The notes under the pieces are model-generated. The model made no database searches. It was not told where the DNA came from and saw nothing but the letters and a program-made list of their open reading frames with translations. Positions 11,111 to 21,188 of a DNA stretch of 64,000 nt are shown piece by piece (position 1 is the stretch's first letter; the number at the start of each line of letters is the position of its first letter). The translations under genes were made by a program, and so were the position numbers. Source of the DNA: Beta vulgaris subsp. vulgaris (taxonomy: Eukaryota; Streptophyta; Magnoliopsida; Caryophyllales; Amaranthaceae); contig NC_079208.1 in NCBI RefSeq assembly GCF_026745355.1, positions 24,376,946 through 24,440,945 on the forward strand, written 5' to 3'.

Positions 11111-11113
11111 AGT

Positions 11114-11979
11114 TATTTATTATTATAAAGAGTTGAATTAAGATTCTTTTAAACTAGAATGACATAGTTTCCTTAAAATAAACTAATTTTCCTTTGTCTC
11201 TTATGGAAACGTATTTCATTTTTGTGTTTAAAAAGAGTTGAATGAGAGAATATTTTTGAAATGGGAAGTTATATCTATGTAAACGCTAAAATACTTAGTT
11301 AGTAAAAAACCTATTAGGAATTTTTATATTACGAAAAATCGTTCGTAATACCGCTTCTTCAAGTACAACGAAAACACGCAATTACCATTGAGAATTAAAA
11401 TTAAGTTTGATTAAAAAAAGAAAAAGCCATAAAATTATTATTGAGAACTTCCTTAAGATAATCACCTTAGAAATCGAGTGTTTAACATGCCAAAACCTAA
11501 CATTTGTTTCCCATAAAAAGCACATATCTATTATCTAATAGTTTCCTACGCTTAACTTGAGTTTTTATTGCTTTATAATATTACTCTTCAAGCTAAACAC
11601 GCGGAGTTTGTCGTGTAAAAGTCCACATACTTTTAAATTAAATTAGGCACTGTTCCTTGCTTAGGAACGCCTTTTAATATATTTATATAGATTAGCTCAA
11701 TAGTGACTATGTTAATTTCTTTCGGTGACTAGTTTAATCCATTTAGTGACTAGGTCTACTTTTATAATAAATTAGACCGTCTCTTTTAATAATTGTTTAA
11801 ACACGCGTTGAGAAAACGTTTACGCAAGCATTTTTTTCTTATGCTCATATTTATTGATCTCATCCGTTAATTAAACTAAAAATATAAATGTGTCCTTGCC
11901 TCGTAAACATTAATTGAAAAAACAAAACAAAATTTTCTAATTTTTATATTCAATTTAATTAACTAATTCTTGATTGTTA
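11114..11979. other. AT-rich spacer, no gene recognised
   Basis: No coding frame, repeat pair or RNA-like structure stands out. The sequence is AT-rich with scattered short words only. Confidence 0.5.
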
Positions 11980-11988
11980 TAATATTTA

Positions 11989-12367
11989 GGGCAAATTTCA
12001 AAAAACTACCTTTTATAACTTTTTTTTTTCAAAAAACTACCTTTTAAAAATTTTATTTCAAAAACTACCTTACATAACATATTCGTTTCAATATACTACC
12101 ATGTTATGTTTATATTCAATACTAATAAATATACAATCATCATATGTGTTGATGCCGATAGAGTAGCGAGAAAAGAAGAGAGAAACGATAGGGGAGGAAA
12201 GAATAACAATTTATAGTGACTTAATTATTAGTGATTAAACCCCATTTATAGAAAAATGGAAGTATATTGAAACAAATTTTTATATAAGGTACTTGTCTGA
12301 AATAAAATTTTTAAAAGGTAGTTTTTTGAAGAATTGATTATAAAAGGTAGTTTTATGAAAATTTCTC
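11989..12367. mobile_element. Mutator-like MITE, 379 bp
   Basis: A short element has long imperfect terminal inverted repeats. The left arm begins GGGCAAATTTCAAAAAACTA and the right arm ends TAGTTTTATGAAAATTTCTC, so both ends carry repeats of the phrase AAAACTACCTTTTA or its complement. It is bounded by perfect 9-bp direct repeats TAATATTTA (11980-11988 and 12368-12376). A 9-bp target duplication is the mark of Mutator-like elements. There is no coding capacity, so it needs a transposase in trans. Confidence 0.88.
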
Positions 12368-12377
12368 TAATATTTAA

Positions 12378-12415
12378 CTAGTATTTTGGCCTGGCCAATG
12401 CCTCGGGTTCGTCAA
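12378..12415 (-). mobile_element. Possible Helitron 3' terminus, minus strand
   Basis: On the minus strand the sequence reads GGCCAGGCCAAAATACTAG followed by T, the layout of a Helitron end (CTAG before host T, about 10 bases after a GC-rich segment). The GC segment (GCCTGGCCAATGCC on the plus strand) pairs only weakly. The 5' end of the element would lie to the right and I cannot find it. Confidence 0.3.
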
Positions 12416-12967
12416 AATAAACAAATATGTTATTATTCTTAAATTTCATAATTTAGTTTGCTACTTTTCGTATTTTTTATCCATTAATAAATTGAAAGTT
12501 TTACGCTATGACATGATAAGTAAAAAAATCTGAAAGGTAGATTTTTAAGTTTGAAAATAATAGCTTACATGAATTGTGGTAAGAGAATATGACATCAATA
12601 ATCTCTTGTTAATTACATAATAAGAGTGTTAAAGATGTATATACTTTTTTAATTCTTTTTGGTCAAGTGTATTTATTATAAGGCTTTATCATATTTTATT
12701 TCAAATATTAGACAATAAAATCATAGTGCATTGATGGTTAAGCTCTTGATATTCATTTCAAAGATAATGTGTTCGAGACAGGACAATTACACATTTTTTT
12801 ATAGAATAATACACAGTGCCATAAAGTATTTGCATTATAAGTTTGAGAAGAGTGCCACGTGGCACATAAACTTCTTTACGCACAACTTTTAATATATTTT
12901 GTATACATTAACTATCATACCTGCCATAATATCGCAAACAAACTTTTCCAAGCTTCAAAATCTTATA
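12416..12967. other. AT-rich spacer, no gene recognised
   Basis: The spacer is AT-rich. It may be the body of the putative Helitron whose end lies at 12378. I see no coding signal. Confidence 0.4.
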
Positions 12968-13175
12968 CTTCCTCCGTTCTAAAACAAATGAAATACTTAT
13001 TATTTTAGTCGTTTCAAAACAAATGAAAAATTACTTTATTTGGTATTCACTTCTCTCTATATCTCTTCTCATCACATGGGTCCTTTTTTCTTTTCTTATC
13101 TTTATCTATCTTCTATAATACATTTCAGTGCCAATGCAAGATCGTACATTTCATTTAAAATCAGAATGGAGGAAG
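12968..13175. mobile_element. Stowaway-type MITE, 208 bp
   Basis: The terminal inverted repeats begin CTTCCTCCGTTCTAAAA and end AGAATGGAGGAAG, the plant Stowaway (Tc1/mariner) pattern, and TA dinucleotides flank the element (12966-12967 and 13176-13177). It has no coding capacity. Mobility would depend on a mariner-like transposase elsewhere. Confidence 0.85.
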
Positions 13176-13177
13176 TA

Positions 13178-14981
13178 TATAGGTTTCAGTATTGCGCTGA
13201 GGCCATGATAATGGGATTGGACAATTATGTTTGAATGTTTTTCCTATTAGATATGATATATTGGGTCCAAGGGTGAACACTTGTTAGGCTATTGCTAGTC
13301 TATAAGACACGTGAACTCATAGGCTGCAGATAAGATGATGTAACCTGAAAACAATATGCCCACTGCACTATAGGAAGAGAAATTACTCAATATAATGTTG
13401 AGATGTGGATACATATCCTAGACAATACCCTAAAATTTGAGATGGTACTATGTGGAGGTACCATTTTTTTTTCTATAGCTTTAGATCATAATGAAGTTGT
13501 AAAAGTTGCATTTTCCCTTGTAACTTCAATTTTCTTTTATCTTCTTAATTTCCTTTAGAATAGTTAATATTTTCATAGAAATCATTCTACAATTTTGTTA
13601 AGGAGAGGAGAATGTCACTGGGAAAGAAATATAAGTTAGTTTTCTCTTCTCTCTCCTCTCTCCTGTCTCCTCTCTCCTCTCTCACATAACCGTAATTTTC
13701 AATTTAGGGGCTACCGCCATCCTTTTGGGCGATGGTAAGCCCCTTTTCTCTTTTGATTACTAGTTTTTTTATTTGTGTTTCTAATAAATTTCAGTCTCTC
13801 TCTAATGCAGAGTTTTTCTACCCATGCATTGGGTTATATTTACCCATATATTGGCTTATATCTACCCATATATTGGGTTTTATCTCTCTCCATGTGAGAG
13901 TTTGGAGACTATTTTTACGTTTTTATATAATTCAAGAGGTTGATTTGTTGATCGAAATTTGTGCGGAGTTGCAACAGATGTCAAGACTTCGTTTGTAGTC
14001 ACTTAAATTGAATTCGATTCTACTTCAAAACGACAAAAGATCGACAAACCCTTCCCCCCTCTTACAGAAGGCTGCATCCGACAACGATGTAAAAGACGAG
14101 GGTTTTCAGAAGTGTTATATCTACTTAAAGATCATGGTTTTGTCATATTAGAATTTTATGTATTTCATTTTGATATATAATTATTTAGTTTGACTTATAT
14201 TATAGATTTTGTATGAATTTGAATCAATGAATTAATGCTAATTTCAAAAAAAACGTATGTGTATCTTTCCTTCATATTCATGTCTATCGATCTTATCTAT
14301 TGCTAAATGCACCAACGCATCCCTAGCTTGTAAGGAATAGTTGTCATAATGGAAGATAATAACATGGCCTATTAAAGATATGTAGCCGTTTTATATATGG
14401 TTGGCCACACGGTTTGACCACATCACCTCAATCTGATCATTTGATACGCCCATATCTCATTCATTTTCATCATAATTGAGCTTTTGGTTATGATTTAAAA
14501 ATATATCGAGCCAAATTTTCATCTCTTATATGAATATTACCAAAATGTTGAGTTTGTTGTGACATATGTCCATTTGAAGTTGACTCTCGTGCACACACCC
14601 TTCCCTTGTGCATAAACCCCAAAGAATCTCTTTATGCTCAGGTGTGTAAGGTGATAACCTTGGAGGTAACGCCTTAAACATAAAAACACCAAAGGGTGTT
14701 CTATTTAAAAATATAGCTAACATACTAATGAATAAAAAATATTATTCTTATGAAGAGATGGAGTTACTCCTATGAACAAAAGGGTGTATACACTGACGAA
14801 TGAGGTTATTCTTAGTAATAAATAAGTTGATACTCTTATAAACAAATGAGGTTACTTTTATAATAATAGGAAATACTAATTGATGTACTCTTATGAACAA
14901 TTCGGTGAATTTCAAATCACTATTTCTCACAGTACACTCAATAGTTTCAGAAGATTAAAGTTGGATATAAAAATTTGGCTT
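13178..14981. other. Spacer with CT-rich tract and short tandem repeat
   Basis: No gene is recognised. At about 13,640-13,690 there is a CT-rich tract (repeats of CTCTCTCC). Directly after it a short inverted repeat (GGGGCTACCGCCATCC ... GGCGATGGTAAGCCCC, 13,709-13,743) can form a good hairpin. The segment 13,700-14,260 has a mixed composition unlike its AT-rich surroundings and may be an untranslated part of an unknown retroelement. Confidence 0.4.
13819..13884. repeat. Tandem repeat, three copies of 22 bp
   Basis: There are three adjacent copies of a 22-bp unit beginning TACCCAT and containing ATTGG. The second and third copies are the more alike (TACCCATATATTGG...). The unit length is not a multiple of three, which argues against a protein repeat. 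Confidence 0.8.
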
Positions 14982-14986
14982 AGTAG

Positions 14987-17900
14987 TGTAGACGCATAAT
15001 CGTGTCTCTCGATTTAAGAATCCGACGATGAAACATACCGTGGTATCAATTGGTACGACCTAAGGCAAGAGCAGTTTGAAAAGTCATCCCAAAACTATAT
15101 TAAAATGCTTTTTATAAAAAAGTTGTCAAAAAGTGTCAAAAAGCAAGGTGGTGCACCTGGCGCACCATTGTCCAATGATGTAAAGTGGCACTATGCGTGA
15201 CGTAGAGTCGTGCGCTTGAGGCACTCCCATGCGCATGAATTGAATCACAAGCATTGAAGCATACATGTCATATAAGACATTAAATAACCAAGTTCATCTC
15301 ATAGAAAATATACATGCCAAAAAAAATATCGTAAGAGATAGTAATATCACAACATGTAAGTAGCTTCTTAATAAAATGCATGAAAGACAGAATAATAACT
15401 CAATTTTTATAATAAAAAAACACTTTATTTTTCTTATGAAAAATACTACGATTTTCATTTTAACTTGACAATACTCACACTTGCTTAAAATATATTCAAA
15501 ATAATCATATGACAAATAGTATAATAAACACTATACAATACTTTTTAAAAAATTAATAATTTATAATTCCAATAAATAAATATAGATTTATAAGTAAATA
15601 AGGATTGAAGAGTGACATAATAGTAAAAAAAACAACATTTGAACTGTAATTTGAAATCAGTTGAAAAAAATTGAAATTCCTAAAAAAACAAATTTCGTTT
15701 GATATTTTTGAAAAATACATATATATGTATATGACTAAAAGAGATATTTATCTGAGTACTAGGTTCATAGTGTATGAGTAATTAGTTGAGTGAGTTTCCA
15801 CGAAAGTGAGGTGCGGCTCAAATGGTCAACTCAAATACAAGTCTTTCCTTAGCCATAATTTTCCTTAAAAAACAAAAATCCACATATTTATTCTATTGTT
15901 CAAAATAAAAATCAGAAAATATTTATACTTAAAAAAATTAGTATTTGCTTAAAAAGAAAGATGTATATATATTTTTTACATAATATAAATTGTAAATAAA
16001 ATGCAAATAGAATGCGGAACTCTAGCTTATATGCCCTTCCTAGATCTACCCATACTTTCATTGACTATTTGTTTTATTTTCAAAAAGGACCTAAGAAACT
16101 TATACCACTTTTTAACACCCCCAAATTTCTCTCTTTCTAAAACATATTTAATATAAAACTCTATGTGAAACTTGAGAGTATTACTGCCACGTGATAACGT
16201 TAAAGGTTTTAATACTAACTTCTAACTGAACTTTAACTAATGCACTAGAATAACTAAACCAACTTCTCTTTATTGAAATAACTTTATTGTACAACTATAT
16301 AACAATGGCAATAAAGAAAATAAAATAACAACTCCTTGACTAATTATGATTCCTCACTAGCTCCCCCATATGAAGTATGCGTCATATCAACATGTAAAAT
16401 CTTCTCGCCAAAATAGGATCATTATAGGGATAAAGCCATAAAACAAAACAAATAAAAGCGTGTTATTAAAAAAACTGAGTACATGTATATGTGAAATATT
16501 AAACACTTTATTTAATTAAACATTTGAAATATTTGATTTAGAAAAACCTTTCTGGATACTTAATAATACGTGTATAATATAAAGTATATAACCTTGATAA
16601 AAATCCTTTTTCCTTGCTTAGGTACCTTTCCTAAAGTGAGCACACCCCCAAGTTTAGTATTCCTTACCGAGTATATTACGAGGGGTTACTACATTGTCCA
16701 CATGATTTATACAAAAAGTACATGGGTAAATAATATAATGACTACTGTTCTTGCTAATAAATAACAAGTCGTGGCATCGGTAAATAATAATAGGTTTCGT
16801 TCTTGTTAATAAATAAGAAGCCTTTCCTCTTTATAATTGCGAACATAAAAGATCATGTATCTAATAAAACTCATTCTGAAATAAACCTCCCTTAAAAAGA
16901 ATAGCACTACTTATAAATTTAGCCATGTAAAGGCATAAATAAAATAACTTGCTTACGAGGTTACTTTTGAAAAATTGATAATAATTTAAAACAACTCCTT
17001 TTTAAATATTTAAACATGAATCTAAAGATCAAACTCCTTCTTAAATATTTGAATATAAATTCAAAGATCAAACTTTATAATTATATCAAACAAAATACAT
17101 AATTCAAATTTCATATATAAAATTTGTAAACAATCAAACATGTTCATATAAAATAGATGCACTCCATAATAAAACTCATAAAAACATGTATTTCAATGCA
17201 AAATATTTTCCTAAAAACATGATACTACGCTTGTAAAACAAATATTAAAGATCTACACATACACACACCTTGAAATGTAATAACTACTAAGGGAGAAGAG
17301 AAACGGCAGGCTAAGAAGGAGAGAGAGTTCAAACTTAAGAAAAGAGATGTGTTTCTCAAATTTGGTGTGAAGAATATGATGGGTGGAGACCCCTATTCAT
17401 ACTAATTGGATAGGTAGAATCGGAATAGGACTAGTAAACTAAAAGATGGATTTAGGAAAAAAGATAAACTAATCCAGCTAAGATCTACATAATATTTATT
17501 GTTATCCAACTAAGATTTGGAAAACATATAAATTATCCCATAATACACAATCATAGAAGGTAAAATAACTAAAAGATAAGTCAAAAAGGTAAAAATTAAC
17601 AAAACTTATCAAACATTTTCACTCAATGGCGTGCTTCTTAGCTGCGCGACATTTCTTTTTTTTTTTTTAATTAGTTTGGAAATTTCTTTAATTCTTTTTC
17701 CTTTTTTTGTATATGTTTTAAGATATTTTTTAATGAAATATCTTCAACTACTAAACTAACTACTTGGATTATAATTTGTAAACTTAGGCTCAATATTTAA
17801 TTTGGCCTATAGTCTATTTGAAAAACCCATAGTATATTATAAAAGCCTATTTAAAACTTTTATAATTAATAATAGCCTTTTTAATAAATAAAACCTTTTA

Positions 17901-18306
17901 TAAAAATTATAATTAATAACTTACTAAAAATAAGTATTATACAGCCTAGACTAAATTATTTTTTAGGATGCATGAAAATATTTTATGAATATTATTCTGT
18001 ATAAAAATTGACATTAATCGAGATTTAGTAGAGGCCATCAATGAGCGACATGGTTTCTGACCATGTTCGTACCCTCACCCCTGAAATCAATCTATGGTCC
18101 ATTGACCATCTATGATATCCGGACAGATTAATTACATGCGATAAGTCCCTAAGTTGTCCTTATGATTTTCCAATATCCAATTAGGTTTATGAGTCTTTGT
18201 TTAAAGACTTATTGGAGACTTCAAAAATATTTTCAATACAAAACCTTTACAATGAGGTAGTCAAATACGCGCTCATCTCGCATAGGCAAAATAAAACACG
18301 CCTACA
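14987..18306 (+). repeat. 5' LTR of the LARD-like element, with an internal insertion
   Basis: The U3 head (14987 to about 15,270) carries the family phrases CGTGTCTC, GGTATCAATTGGTACGACC and GGTGCACCTGGCGCACC. The U5-like tail resumes at about 17,930 and runs to GCCTACA at 18306, with GGCCATCAATGAGCGACATGG and CCAATATCCAATTAGG shared with copies at 27,650, 30,100, 32,270 and 35,330. Between about 15,270 and 17,930 lies unrelated AT-rich DNA that I read as an insertion. The TATA region found in the sister LTR is missing here. Confidence 0.6.
15270..17930. other. AT-rich insertion within the 5' LTR, unidentified
   Basis: About 2.66 kb of AT-rich sequence splits the LTR. I see no protein motif, terminal repeat pair or target duplication that would identify it. 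Local phrases such as TAAATATTTAAACATGAATC near 17,000 and TAAATATTTGAATATAAATT near 17,040 form a degenerate local duplication. The exact borders are uncertain by tens of bases. Confidence 0.35.
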
Positions 18307-19879
18307 ACGTCTTCACCGGAGAGCATTCCAAAAAATTAAATTTTTTAAATGAGTGGGCGAAACTCGAAAAATACAATTTATACTCTTTTTATGCATTAGA
18401 ATAACATTATAGTTTTGCATATGCATGAATATTGTTCAAGCCACCATAAGGACAATCTAGCTTGACTCATTAACGCATGTTCTACGCGTGAGGCCAAACC
18501 AGCGGGGTTTGCACTTTGTCCTTCCAAAAAGTTTTCAGAGCGATAATGTTGAATCTTAGTCATACATAAACTTACTTAACCATGACCCTGACATTGTTCT
18601 CCTGTTCCTGACTTGAGAACTGTGCGTCATATAAGTGGCAACCTCTTTAAGTAGAGGTACAAAGCGTGGGATCAATATCTTAGTTATGGACCCATTCAGA
18701 CTTAACCTAAACCTAACCATAGTTTCAAACATAGAACAAGAGTTTAGGTAGGAACTTTTGCATCCATCTTACATGACTTTGCTTGTGATTGCAATTTTAC
18801 TTGTTATTAACTTGTCGTATTATCATTCTTATGCGACACACCTAAAATCACGTCTAAAAAACAAATCAAAGATCGTTAATTGGCCAAAACCTTGCGTAAA
18901 TCCTCGAAAAACATGTTTGGGGAATAGTGTGCCAGGCGCATTTAGTTGGACCTTGCGCGCCGTTCCCGCACCAGACGCACAGCTGTGTGGCGCGCGCAAC
19001 AATGCTGCATGGCACGCAGTCTATGCATCGCATGCTATTTGTCGATTTAGTTGTCGTAGTGGTTGGTCCTATGTTCGGTCCGTCTGCATTTGCATAAAAA
19101 AATTAGTCTTTTCATGGAAGGTCAAGTCTGTCCTAAAAACGACGCATCTAGAAAAGTGGTCATGGTTGAGTTAGAATTGTCATGCATCTCTACCTTCTCC
19201 CTATTACCCAACTAAGCTCCCTATCAATCTTACCTTAACCTATTCAATCAATATAAAATAAACAAAAATTTCAAAACCAATCCTACAGCCGCTTCTATTC
19301 TACCCTTTTCGAAAATACTTATAAATCATCATCATAAAAGACTTTTACAAAAATATTTTCAAAAGCAATCTATCATCTTTTCCTAACAAAAGATATAAAC
19401 AAGGGGTTCCTTTCAAAAACAAATTTCGAAAAATCTAACTGTAGTCCAAACACCTTCATTTAATTTCAGTCCAATCAACCTAATACAATCTCCTTGCACT
19501 CATTTTAGGCCATGTGCATTACCATCGATTTTGCCTTCATATTAGGTCCATCTAAATTTCAGTCCATAAGTTCACTAGCATTATAGTCGATCTTAGGCCC
19601 ATATAAGTCTAGCTCATGTTAAAATCTAGGCCCATTTGCATCTTTATCTAAATCCTAGTCTATATCTTATCCCAGTCTATTCCAATCCTAGTCCATTTCC
19701 AATGTCAAGCCCATATGCATTTCTAAGTCTAACTTCAAACTAATATAATACAGGACTTAGTACAATATTAGGTCCACATAAAGCCCAACTTATTTCCTAC
19801 GTCTAATCCAGTCCATTTCCAAACCCATATAGGACGAATGTGCAAACCCTTAGTCTAGCAAAGCAAACAGTTTGTTGTT
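18307..19879 (+). other. Internal region of the LARD-like element, left part
   Basis: This follows the 5' LTR. A 750-bp block (about 18,340-18,790) is shared with the copy at about 30,420-30,830, including TTTGTCCTTCCAAAAAG and GTACAAAGCGTGGGATCAAT. A GC-rich island follows (18,930-19,030, rich in GCGC and GGCGCA). The part at 19,480-19,850 is made of degenerate repeats of AGTCCATTTCCAA and GGTCCATA type. No protein family is recognisable. Confidence 0.5.
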
Positions 19880-19937
19880 GTTTAAGAATAGCCATTTTCT
19901 CTCTCTAGAATCTCTCTCGATGTGAGTCATCGTAGCC

Positions 19938-21187
19938 ATGACCAGAAGTTCGAATAGTTAGAAATTGGCGGGGAAAACAAAAAAAGCGAAAGGTCCAATA
20001 GAGTCTAATGCCAAGAAGACAAGATCAATGGATGAAATATTAGGTATCACAGCAATGGAGGTTGAACGAGTAATTCAATCCGAGAAAGATGATTTGCGTG
20101 ATATTCAACGGAGTCAGCAGACACATAGATTGTTCTTAGAGTGGTTGTCTTCTATCCACTCGATGGCTGAGAATGAATCTCAGAGGAAGCAAGCATATAA
20201 CTAGGCAGAACGAAGAGTGAGGAATGTTGAACAGATTCCAATTTTATTCGTTGAACTAGAGGTGAGTACTAATACCGTTCAAATTGGTAATGAAATTGAA
20301 ACTAGTGAGAGGATTAAAATTGATATTGATGATATTCAACCTGAAATTGATTTATGGAGTTCTTCTCCGGTTTGTTATGTGATTGGTGCTAATCCACCTT
20401 CATATGTGATGGAGGGGCCGGTTTATTCGGAGAATTTGGAAGAACTTGGGTGTAGATAAGGTGGTTGTCATTAAGAAGGGGATATTCACTGTGAGATTTA
20501 GATCAATAGAGAAGAGCGATTTGGTGCTTGCTAGTAATATGGTTTTCCTTGATAGCAAACCTATGATTGCTAAGGCATGGGAACCTGATATGGATATCGA
20601 GAAGGAGGATTTGGCGACACTTCCTATTTGGATTCAGTTGCATTTGGACTTTAAGTATTGGGGGGTTAGATGTTTACAGAAGCTGATTACACCAGTTGGT
20701 AAATTTGTTACGACTGATCTAGCTACAGAAAAGAGAGAGTAGCTTCAGTATGGTAGAGTTCTGGTGGAAGTGAAGGTAGATCAAGTTTTCCCAGATCAAT
20801 TGTCTTTCACTAATGAGAAGGGAATTGAGGTGGTGTTTGGTATCAACAATGAGTGGAAGCCTTATTTATGTACTAAATGTAATAAAATTGGACATAATAC
20901 TAAAGAGTGTAGAAAGGTGAATGAAAAGCAAGTATATATGGAGACCTAAAGAAAAACAACCTCCTCTGCCTATTGCGCAAAGTCAATAGGCTGCTGGTGA
21001 TGAGTTTCAGATGTCCAAACAAGTAAGTATAAGGAAAGAGGCTGGGCCTAGTGACACTTGTGTTGCAAATACTTTTGCAGTTTTGGGAGATATGGATCAT
21101 GAGGATATTCTGGCTGGCAATGTGATTTGTGAAAGTAATGCTAAAATGGATGAAAGCAGAGGGGACTCTCCTGTTGATCATCGATAG
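19938..21187 (+). pseudogene. LINE ORF1: DUF4283-like RNA-binding protein with zinc knuckle
   Basis: ORF1 likely starts at the ATG at 19938, the position that matches ORF1 of the LINE at 53 kb. The N-terminus is Lys-rich. The DUF4283-like domain spans about 20,220-20,850 and holds DIQPEIDLW, KPMIAKAWEP and LPIWIQLHLDFKYWG. A CCHC zinc knuckle follows at about 20,868-20,910 (CTKCNKIGHNTKEC, C-x2-C-x4-H-x4-C). Stops occur at about 19,959, 20,202 and 20,740, with frameshifts near 20,450 and 20,935. In live LINEs this protein binds element RNA. Both CCHC and the GVDKV segment align with the 53-kb copy. Confidence 0.82.
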
Positions 21188-21188
21188 A

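Larger units (their letters stand above)
7162..11113 (-). mobile_element. L1-type LINE, 5'-truncated, minus strand
   Basis: A non-LTR retrotransposon reads right to left: endonuclease (about 11,110-10,412), reverse transcriptase (about 10,360-8,951), connector and zinc-finger region (about 8,730-7,790) and RNase H (about 7,770-7,192). It starts inside the endonuclease, so ORF1 and the endonuclease N-terminus are missing, the usual 5' truncation from incomplete reverse transcription. A T run on the plus strand at about 7164-7171 marks the degraded poly-A end. A weak 7-bp candidate target duplication TATTTAT flanks it (7155-7161 and 11114-11120); AT-richness makes this uncertain. Many stops and frameshifts show it is old. 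Confidence 0.85.

Noticed and set aside
18758..19174. 138-codon plus-strand frame over the GCGC-rich island
   Set aside because: The frame stays open only because of local GC composition; the residues (many Ala, Cys, Arg) show no motif, and the same DNA type recurs as non-coding U3/internal sequence of the LTR family.
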